From an uncultured Oscillospiraceae bacterium (GTDB lineage: Bacteria; Bacillota; Clostridia; Oscillospirales; Oscillospiraceae), in contig CAJLCG010000113.1 in assembly GCA_905205085.1 (NCBI GenBank), forward strand, positions 1 through 6,152: 6,152 nucleotides of DNA, in the 5' to 3' direction. How positions within the stretch are numbered: the stretch's first letter is position 1; every line of letters starts with the position of its first letter. This document shows positions 1 through 4,875 of this stretch, piece after piece. The notes beneath the pieces are model-generated. The model was not told the DNA's origin. It searched no databases and saw nothing but the letters and a program-made list of their open reading frames with translations. The position numbers were made by a program, and so were the translations under genes.

Positions 1-1055
1 GCTATGTGGAGATCTCCACCCCCATCATCCTCAACCGTCAGCTGTGGGAGCGTTCTGGCCACTGGGACCACTATAAGCAGAACATGTACACCACCGTCAT
101 TGACGAGGAAGATTACGCCATCAAGCCCATGAACTGCCCCGGCGGCATGCTGGTCTACGCCAGCGAGCCCCACTCCTACCGTGAGCTGCCCCTGCGGGTG
201 GGTGAGATCGGCCTGGTCCACCGTCACGAGCTGTCCGGTGCTCTCCACGGTCTGTTCCGTGTGCGCTGCTTCAGCCAGGACGACGCCCACGTCTTTATGA
301 CCCGGGATCAGATGAAGGACGTCATTCAGGAAACCGTGCGCCTCTTTGACGAGGTGTACTCCACCTTCGGTCTGAGCTACACCATCGAGCTGTCCACCAT
401 GCCCGAGGACCACATCGGCACCGTGGAGGAGTGGGAGCACAACCAGGACATCCTGAAAAACGCCATCACCGACATGGGTAAGGAGTTTGTCATCAACGAG
501 GGCGACGGCGCCTTCTATGGCCCCAAGCTGGACTTCCATCTGGCCGACTCTCTGGGACGCACCTGGCAGTGCGGCACCATCCAGCTGGACAGCCAGCTGC
601 CTGAGCGCTTTGAGCTGGAGTACACCGGCGAGGACGGCCAGAAGCACCGCCCCGTCATGATCCACCGCGTGGTGCTGGGCTCCATCGAGCGCTTCATCGG
701 CGTCATCACCGAGCACTTTGCCGGTGCCTTCCCCGCCTGGCTGGCTCCTGTCCAGGTGAAGATCCTGCCTGTCACCGACCGTGCTGCCGACTACGCCAAT
801 GAGCTGTCCAAGCAGCTGGACGAGGCCGGCTTCCGTGTGGAGGTAGACCACCGCAACGAGAAGATCGGCAAGAAGATCCGCGAGGCTACCATGGAGAAGA
901 TCCCCTATATGCTGGTGGTGGGCGACCGGGATATGGAGAACCACACCGTATCCGTGCGTCTGCGCTCCGGCGAGGATCTGGGTGCCATGACTCTGGCCGA
1001 CTTCTCCACCAAGCTGAAGGCTGTGGTGGACTCCAAGTCCCTGGAGCTGAACTAA
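1..1055 (+). CDS. thrS: Threonyl-tRNA synthetase, C-terminal part (5' end outside window)
   Basis: Class II aminoacyl-tRNA synthetase that charges tRNA-Thr with threonine in the cytoplasm. The reading frame is already open at the left edge (bases 1-2 end a codon, then TAT GTG GAG), so the GTG at base 6 is internal. About 350 of the roughly 640 residues usual for the family are present. Numbering from base 6, the catalytic core shows SGHWDHY (17-23), NCPGGM (43-48), the motif-2 region RHELSGALHGLFRVR (73-87), QDDAH (91-95) and the motif-3 stretch around MIHRVVLGSIERF. C44, H95 and H220 match the three zinc ligands known from E. coli ThrRS. The anticodon-binding domain follows PAWLAPVQV and runs to the end (about residues 245-349). 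The N-terminal TGS and editing domains lie upstream. The only oddity is Ser196 after QLD, where I expect a hydrophobic residue. The gene ends in TAA, 15 bases before a terminator hairpin. Confidence 0.98.
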   Translation, partial: YVEISTPIILNRQLWERSGHWDHYKQNMYTTVIDEEDYAIKPMNCPGGMLVYASEPHSYRELPLRVGEIGLVHRHELSGALHGLFRVRCFSQDDAHVFMTRDQMKDVIQETVRLFDEVYSTFGLSYTIELSTMPEDHIGTVEEWEHNQDILKNAITDMGKEFVINEGDGAFYGPKLDFHLADSLGRTWQCGTIQLDSQLPERFELEYTGEDGQKHRPVMIHRVVLGSIERFIGVITEHFAGAFPAWLAPVQVKILPVTDRAADYANELSKQLDEAGFRVEVDHRNEKIGKKIREATMEKIPYMLVVGDRDMENHTVSVRLRSGEDLGAMTLADFSTKLKAVVDSKSLELN

Positions 1056-1070
1056 ATCGCTTTATCACAC

Positions 1071-1105
1071 GGCCGGAGGACGGTTCCCGCCCTCCGGCCA
1101 TTTTT
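1071..1105 (+). terminator. Intrinsic terminator after thrS
   Basis: A perfect 9-bp stem, GGCCGGAGG (1071-1079) with CCTCCGGCC (1091-1099), closes an 11-base loop and is followed by A and five T (1101-1105). This is a standard Rho-independent terminator for thrS. It ends only 6 bases before the ribosome binding site of the next gene, so it may also act as a leader attenuator for that gene if transcription starts upstream of it. Confidence 0.88.
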
Positions 1106-1128
1106 CACTTCAAGGAGGTTTTCCCTTC

Positions 1129-2100
1129 ATGCAGCAGATCACCGGCACGCTGACCAGCCTGGCCATCTATCTGGCCCTGGTGGCCCTGGGTGCCTTTCTG
1201 GGTTCTCGCCCCGTACTCCGTTCCCGTCCCCTGCCCTGGCTGGGCCGGTTTCAAACCGCCGCCCTGCTTTTGCTCATCGTGACCCTGGGGGCCGAGCTGG
1301 GCGCCAACGAGGAGATCACCGCCTCCCTTGGCGTCATCGGACTCAATGCCTTTGTTATTACCGTTACCTCTATGGTGGGCAGTATGCTGGCTGTCCACGC
1401 CCTGCGCCGGTACATCCTCAAGCTGGACAAGCAGGGCCGCCCGGCGGGCTCCGCCCAGTCTCAAGAGCAGCAGGGGGAAAAGGTCAAGGTAGACCACACC
1501 CTTACCCTGATCATCGTGGTGGCGGTGGTACTGGGCATGGCCGTGGGCCACTTTATACTCCCCGACGCCTTGGTCTCTCACTGCAGCCAGATCATCCAGC
1601 TGGGACTGTACCTGCTGCTGTTTCTGGTGGGCCTGGATATGGGCCGCCAGGAGGGCATGCTGGAAAACATCCGTCAGGCCGGTCTGGGGGTCCTGCTGGT
1701 GCCGGTGGCCGTTATGGTGGGCACCTTTGCCGTGACCGCTTTGGCGGGGCTGTTCCTCCCTCTGGGGCCCAAGGACTGTGTGGCCGCTTCCGCCGGATTC
1801 GGGTGGTACTCCCTGGCCCCCACCCTGCTGGCTCCCTACTCCCTCTCCGTGTCAGCCACCGCGTTTCTCTCCAACATTATGCACGAGCTGTTCTCCATTG
1901 TATTGGTGCCTATTGTGGCCCACCGGCTGGGATATATTGAGGCAGTCGCCCTCCCCGGCGCCACTGCCATGGATACCGTGCTGCCTGTGGTGGTCAGCGC
2001 CACCGACCAGCGCATGGCCATCTACTCCTTTACATCCGGAGCGGTGTTGTCCCTGTCTGTACCCTTCTTTGTACCCGCCATTGTCGCCCTGCCCTTCTAA
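1129..2100 (+). CDS. lysO: LysO-family lysine exporter (DUF340 membrane protein)
   Basis: Integral membrane protein of 323 residues resembling E. coli LysO (YbjE), which exports L-lysine and protects against excess lysine or toxic analogues. The start is ATG 1129, preceded by AAGGAGG at 1112-1118 with a 10-base spacing. The protein is almost entirely hydrophobic. There is a first set of segments at about 8-25, 40-58 and 63-92, then a hydrophilic loop at about 93-123 (rich in K, Q, E, S), then a long second block of segments to the end. This matches the two-part DUF340/LysO layout. Recognisable family signatures are GRFQTAALLLLIVTLGAELG (39-58), GFGWYSL (223-229), and a C-terminal GATAMDTVLPV followed by a GAVLSLSVPFFVP segment. 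As I recall the family, GFGWYSL is usually followed by SG, here by AP. Length is slightly above the roughly 300 residues of E. coli LysO, mostly from the central loop. No lysine riboswitch fits in the 73-base gap upstream. Substrate assignment is by family, not seen directly. Confidence 0.9.
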   Translation: MQQITGTLTSLAIYLALVALGAFLGSRPVLRSRPLPWLGRFQTAALLLLIVTLGAELGANEEITASLGVIGLNAFVITVTSMVGSMLAVHALRRYILKLDKQGRPAGSAQSQEQQGEKVKVDHTLTLIIVVAVVLGMAVGHFILPDALVSHCSQIIQLGLYLLLFLVGLDMGRQEGMLENIRQAGLGVLLVPVAVMVGTFAVTALAGLFLPLGPKDCVAASAGFGWYSLAPTLLAPYSLSVSATAFLSNIMHELFSIVLVPIVAHRLGYIEAVALPGATAMDTVLPVVVSATDQRMAIYSFTSGAVLSLSVPFFVPAIVALPF

Positions 2101-2106
2101 CATCTT

Positions 2107-2132
2107 TGCAACCACTTTCTCCCCTTTGCGTC
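2107..2132 (+). promoter_or_regulatory. Candidate ECF-sigma promoter upstream of the sigma gene
   Basis: TGCAAC at 2107-2112 and CGTC at 2129-2132 are separated by exactly 16 bases. An AAC-core -35 with a CGT-core -10 at this spacing is the established pattern for promoters read by Bacillus-type ECF sigma factors. Transcription would begin near 2139-2141, giving a leader of about 33 bases before the sigma start codon at 2173. No good sigma-A promoter is visible in the same gap. That the neighbouring sigma factor itself reads this site (autoregulation) is inferred from its position. Confidence 0.6.
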
Positions 2133-2172
2133 TATATGGATAGAGAACCCATTTGGAAGAAAGGAGACCGCC

Positions 2173-2733
2173 ATGGAAGACCAGCAGATCATCCAATTAT
2201 ATTGGGACCGGCGGGAGCAGGCCATCTGGGAGAGCGACCGGAAGTACGGCGCCTACTGCCGCTCCATCGCCCGGCGCATCCTGGCGGTGGAGGAGGACGC
2301 GGAGGAGTGCATCAATGACACCTGGCTCCACGCCTGGAACGCCATGCCGCCCCAGCGTCCCAGCATCCTCTCCGCCTTTTTCGGTAAACTGGCCCGGAAT
2401 CTTTCTCTGGACCGCTGGCGGCGCAACCGGGCGGCCAAACGGGGCGGCGATCAGGTGGAGCTGGCCCTCCACGAGCTGGGAGACTGCCTCCCCGCCCCCG
2501 GCGGGCCGGAGCAGGCACTGGACGAGAAGGAGACGGGCCGGGTCATCTCCCAGTTTCTCCGCACCCAGCCGGAGCTGGACCGGGCCCTGTTTATCCGCCG
2601 CTACTGGCACCTGGAGTCCATTGCCGCCCTGGCCCAGAGCTTCCATCTGCGGGAGAGCCAGGTCAAATCCAGGCTGTTCCGCACCCGTCAGCGGCTGAAG
2701 GCCGCCCTGGAAAAGGAGGGGATCGCGGTATGA
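2173..2733 (+). CDS. ECF-type RNA polymerase sigma factor
   Basis: A 186-residue sigma-70 family factor with only regions 2 and 4, the size and layout of extracytoplasmic-function sigma factors. Region 2 spans about residues 24-90 and includes EECINDTWLHAWNAMPPQRP (44-63) and AFFGKLARNLSLDRWRR (68-84), the core-binding and -10-recognition segments. A linker with several Pro and Gly follows (about 91-115). Region 4 is at about 118-180, with the helix-turn-helix SIAALAQSFHLRESQVKSRL (149-168) that would contact the -35 element. The start is ATG 2173, with AAGGAG at 2161-2166 and 6 bases of spacing. It is preceded by a candidate ECF promoter and overlaps the next gene by ATGA (2730-2733), so the two are cotranscribed and probably translationally coupled. 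This is the classic arrangement of a sigma factor with its membrane-bound inhibitor. The regulon and inducing signal cannot be read from the window. I do not recognise a specific named sigma factor. Confidence 0.93.
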   Translation: MEDQQIIQLYWDRREQAIWESDRKYGAYCRSIARRILAVEEDAEECINDTWLHAWNAMPPQRPSILSAFFGKLARNLSLDRWRRNRAAKRGGDQVELALHELGDCLPAPGGPEQALDEKETGRVISQFLRTQPELDRALFIRRYWHLESIAALAQSFHLRESQVKSRLFRTRQRLKAALEKEGIAV

Positions 2734-3281
2734 ACGAGGAATTTCTGCTCCAGGCTGTGGGGCACATTGACGAGGACCTGATTGTCCAGGCGGAGGAATA
2801 CCGCCCGGCCAAGCGCCCCTCCCTGCGCCGTCCCCTGGCGGGACTGGCCGCCTGTTTAGCGGTGGTATTTGGCCTGTACTGGGGGATGAACAACCTTGGT
2901 ATGGGCAGCGGAGCCAGCAATGGCAGCGCGAGCGCCAGCGGCGGCGGTGCGTCCTCTGAGACAACCACGTCCTCCAACGAGGGACAGACCGGCGACGGCT
3001 CCCCGAATACGGTGGATGAGGTGCTCCTTGTGATCGTGCCAGTGGGGGACAACCGCTACGCTTACTACCACTATTATGGAGAGGACCGGGTGCTGGACAC
3101 CCTGCCCGAGGGCTGCCGCAGCCTTGGCGAGGTGGGCCAGTACACCGAAGGGGAGGACATCCCCTACACGGATATGGATGTGTTCCCCGGCTGCCCGCTG
3201 TGGATTGCCGGTGAGGGCTGGGATGGCCCGGTGTATCTCCAGACGCCGGAGGGCACCTATCTGGAGTGTATCAAGGGGTAA
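2730..3281 (+). CDS. Probable membrane-bound anti-sigma factor with an unrecognised extracytoplasmic domain
   Basis: A 183-residue protein starting at ATG 2730 inside the sigma gene's stop region, with AAGGAGG at 2713-2719 (10 bases spacing). It has three parts. First is a short N-terminal cytoplasmic segment (1-34, including LLQAVGHIDEDLIVQAEEY), which resembles, from memory, the N-termini of membrane partners of clostridial ECF sigma factors. Second is one transmembrane helix at about 35-53, preceded by basic residues (KRPSLRRP), which predicts N-in/C-out topology. Third come a Ser/Gly/Thr-rich linker (about 59-92) and a C-terminal domain (93-183) rich in Tyr, Trp, Gly and acidic residues, with YAYYHYYGE (110-118) and three cysteines (129, 155, 180). 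There is no HxxxCxxC zinc anti-sigma motif and no lipobox in the right place. Its position and topology argue for inhibition of the upstream sigma factor with sensing outside the membrane. That role is inference, and I do not recognise the outer domain. Confidence 0.72.
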   Translation: MNEEFLLQAVGHIDEDLIVQAEEYRPAKRPSLRRPLAGLAACLAVVFGLYWGMNNLGMGSGASNGSASASGGGASSETTTSSNEGQTGDGSPNTVDEVLLVIVPVGDNRYAYYHYYGEDRVLDTLPEGCRSLGEVGQYTEGEDIPYTDMDVFPGCPLWIAGEGWDGPVYLQTPEGTYLECIKG

Positions 3282-3308
3282 GCACTTAATATTCCATCCA
3301 AAACGTAT

Positions 3309-3348
3309 AAAAAGGCCAGGGCCATACAGGTTGTATGGCCCTGGCCTT
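3309..3348 (-). terminator. Long perfect hairpin terminating - strand transcription
   Basis: A 16-bp perfect stem, 3312-3327 pairing with 3333-3348, encloses a 5-base loop. On the - strand the stem is followed by a T run (the A run at 3309-3313 on the + strand), so it reads as a terminator for the corC-type gene. On the + strand it is followed by A residues and would not terminate. It directly abuts the second hairpin at 3349. Confidence 0.8.
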
Positions 3349-3387
3349 AAAAAATGTGCAGAGAGCGTCGCCCTCTGCACATTTTTT
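3349..3387. terminator. Bidirectional terminator hairpin between the convergent genes
   Basis: A 15-bp perfect stem pairs 3349-3363 (six A then TGTGCAGAG) with 3373-3387 (CTCTGCACA then six T) around a 9-base loop. The GC-rich core, flanked by A and T runs on opposite sides, makes it a terminator in both directions. It can end the sigma/anti-sigma transcript on the + strand and the corC-type transcript on the - strand. The + strand T run overlaps the stop codon of the - strand gene (3386-3388), so the two 3' ends share DNA. Confidence 0.87.
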
Positions 3388-4708
3388 ATTTCTCTCGGGA
3401 CTCTTTGCTCTTGTTCTCTTTTTCCCGTTTGTCCTTGGACTTGCCCTCTTTTTCCTCGGGCTCCTCCAGGACCCGGACCTGGATTTCCAGCACCCGGCGG
3501 TGCTCCACCTGGGTGACGGTGACATCCAGACCCTCAGCCTGGAAGTGGTCGCCCACCTCGGGCACCCGGCCCACCTGCTCCATGACCCAGCCGGACACGG
3601 TGGCCGCGTCACAGCTGCCCTTTACCTGGAACAGGTCGTACATATCGTCCAGATCGGCGGAGCAGGCGATGAGATAGCTGCCGTCGGCCTGCTTCTGGAA
3701 GGTCTCAATGACCTCGTCATGCTCATCCCAGATTTCGCCCACCAGCTCCTCCACGATGTCCTCCAGGGTAGCGATGCCCTCGGTGCCGCCGTACTCATCC
3801 ACCACCACGGCCATGTGGGCCTTGTTCTTCTGGAGGATGCGCAGCAGCTCGGAAATCTTGGTATTGCCGGTGGTATACAGAACGGGAGCTTTCAAATTGG
3901 TCAGGTCGGTCTCACCGCGATAGCGGGCGGCATAAAAGTCCTTCTCGTGGATGACACCGATGATGTTATCAATGCTGTCGTGATAAATAGGCAGACGGGA
4001 GTAGCCGCTCTCCACAAACAGTGAGGCCGCCTCCTCCATGGTGGCGTCGTCCTCCACCGCTACCAGGTCCACCCGGGGAGTGAGGATCTCGGACACCTCC
4101 AGGTCGTTAAACTCGATGGCATTGCGGATGAGGTCACTCTCATGCTGGTCCAGACCGCCCTCGTTTTCCGCCTGGTCCACCATGCCCACCAACTCTTCTT
4201 CGGTAATGCCGTCCTCTCCGCTGTTGCGGAACACCAGGGACAGCAGGCGCTTCCACTGGGCAAACAGGAAGTTAAGCGGAGTAAGAAGCAGTACAAGCAC
4301 CCGCAGGAGGGGGGCAGAAAACATGGCAAAGGCCTCGGGGTGTTCCTTGGCCAGGCTCTTGGGGGAAACCTCGCCAAAGATGAGGATCACAATGGTGAGC
4401 ACCGTGGCCGACACCGTAGGGCCACGCACGTCGTCGATGAGCTTGATAAAGAGCACCGCGCCGATGGTGGTGGCCACGTTGTTGACGATGTTGTTGCCGA
4501 TGAGGATGGTAGACAGAAGCTTGTCATAGTCCTCCGCCAGGTCCAGGGTGCGCTGGGCTCGCCGGTCCCCGTTGTCCGCCCGGTTTTTCAGGCGAATGCG
4601 GTTAAGAGAGGTAAAGGCCGTCTCGGTGGCGGAAAAGTAGGCGGACATCATAACAAGAAAAATCAGGGCGGCAATCATGCCTATACTGGTACTGTCCATG
4701 TTGGACAC
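3386..4708 (-). CDS. CNNM/CBS/CorC-domain membrane protein (HlyC/CorC family, probable Mg/Co efflux)
   Basis: A 440-residue member of the family that includes CorC, TlyC-type 'hemolysins' and MpfA of Gram-positive bacteria, which is implicated in Mg2+ efflux and resistance. Domains in order: a CNNM (DUF21) membrane domain at about 8-195, with hydrophobic segments near 8-28, 65-92, 98-115 and 130-150 and the conserved [10 protein letters not shown] (68-77) and [15 protein letters not shown] (111-125). A pair of CBS domains follows at about 205-325, including [20 protein letters not shown] and [28 protein letters not shown] (split over 304-331). Then a CorC/HlyC C-terminal domain at about 338-415, and a highly charged Lys/Glu tail (416-440). 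The CBS pair is expected to sense adenine nucleotides. The start chosen is GTG 4708 because GGAG lies 5 bases upstream; ATG 4699, three codons in, is the alternative. It has its own promoter and ends in the shared terminator region. The old label 'hemolysin' should not be read as toxin function. Confidence 0.93.
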   Translation of the reverse strand: MSNMDSTSIGMIAALIFLVMMSAYFSATETAFTSLNRIRLKNRADNGDRRAQRTLDLAEDYDKLLSTILIGNNIVNNVATTIGAVLFIKLIDDVRGPTVSATVLTIVILIFGEVSPKSLAKEHPEAFAMFSAPLLRVLVLLLTPLNFLFAQWKRLLSLVFRNSGEDGITEEELVGMVDQAENEGGLDQHESDLIRNAIEFNDLEVSEILTPRVDLVAVEDDATMEEAASLFVESGYSRLPIYHDSIDNIIGVIHEKDFYAARYRGETDLTNLKAPVLYTTGNTKISELLRILQKNKAHMAVVVDEYGGTEGIATLEDIVEELVGEIWDEHDEVIETFQKQADGSYLIACSADLDDMYDLFQVKGSCDAATVSGWVMEQVGRVPEVGDHFQAEGLDVTVTQVEHRRVLEIQVRVLEEPEEKEGKSKDKREKENKSKESREK

Positions 4709-4717
4709 ATCAACTCC
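4706..4717 (-). promoter_or_regulatory. Ribosome binding site that favours the GTG start of the corC-type gene
   Basis: On the - strand GGAG (4717-4714, within AGTGGAG) lies 5 bases before GTG 4708-4706. The in-frame ATG at 4699-4697 would sit 14 bases away, which is too far for this site. The ATG at 4710-4708 overlaps the GTG but is out of frame and reaches a stop codon within ten codons. Confidence 0.65.
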
Positions 4718-4754
4718 ACTTTCTCAATAAATTTTTTGCGCTGGTTAGTAATGT

Positions 4755-4783
4755 ACTATATCATAGTTTTCCCAGGATTGCAA
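4755..4783 (-). promoter_or_regulatory. Sigma-A promoter of the corC-type gene, with extended -10
   Basis: Reading the - strand, the -35 is TTGCAA (4783-4778), the spacer is 17 bases and the -10 is TATAGT (4760-4755), with TG one base upstream of the -10 (TGATATAGT), an extended -10. Predicted transcription start is near 4748, giving a leader of about 40 bases before GTG 4708. It lies downstream of the htpG terminator, so the gene is probably transcribed independently of htpG. Confidence 0.8.
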
Positions 4784-4812
4784 ACAGCATATCCAACGGA
4801 TTTTCCAGGATT
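4767..4812. repeat. Imperfect direct repeat overlapping the corC-type promoter
   Basis: TTTTCCCAGGATT at 4767-4779 and TTTTCCAGGATT at 4801-4812 match except for one extra C. They are spaced by about 33 bases, close to three helical turns. The first copy fills most of the promoter spacer and touches the -35; the second lies upstream of the -35 on the - strand. It could be a pair of regulator binding sites or a chance similarity in an AT-richer gap. Confidence 0.35.
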
Positions 4813-4830
4813 TCTGCCGTTTTTCTATCA

Positions 4831-4866
4831 GAAAACGCGGTGTGCATATCAGCACACCGCGTTTTC
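4831..4866 (-). terminator. Terminator after htpG
   Basis: A 15-bp perfect stem pairs GAAAACGCGGTGTGC (4831-4845) with its complement (4852-4866) around a 6-base loop. It begins 9 bases past the htpG stop codon. A GC-rich core with a T run on the 3' side (GTTTTC) fits an intrinsic terminator, though the T run is partly within the stem. The shape is symmetrical, so it could also stop any transcript entering from the left. Confidence 0.78.
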
Positions 4867-4875
4867 GTCCGTTTC

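Noticed and set aside
1105..1581. 158-codon open frame on the - strand opposite lysO
   Set aside because: It is antisense to a clear membrane protein, its Gln/Gly/His-rich composition is typical of a complement of hydrophobic codons, and no start signal is seen.
2131..2144. Small inverted repeat TCTAT-ATGG-ATAGA overlapping the ECF -10 as an operator
   Set aside because: Only 5 bp per arm in a short AT-rich stretch; chance is sufficient without conservation data.
2844..2859. LAAC (residues 39-42) in the anti-sigma candidate as a lipoprotein lipobox
   Set aside because: The cysteine lies near the beginning of the hydrophobic helix, with only a few hydrophobic residues before it, and a 34-residue hydrophilic tail precedes it. 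It fits a plain transmembrane helix better.
2197..2964. Long open frame (255 codons) on the - strand opposite the sigma and anti-sigma genes
   Set aside because: It overlaps two well-supported genes, its protein is Pro/Gly/Arg-rich with no domain, and such mirror frames are expected where third positions are mostly G or C.
3306..3311. TATAAA on the + strand as a -10 element
   Set aside because: No -35 lies at a suitable distance, and the A/T run is already explained as the terminator tract of the - strand hairpin.
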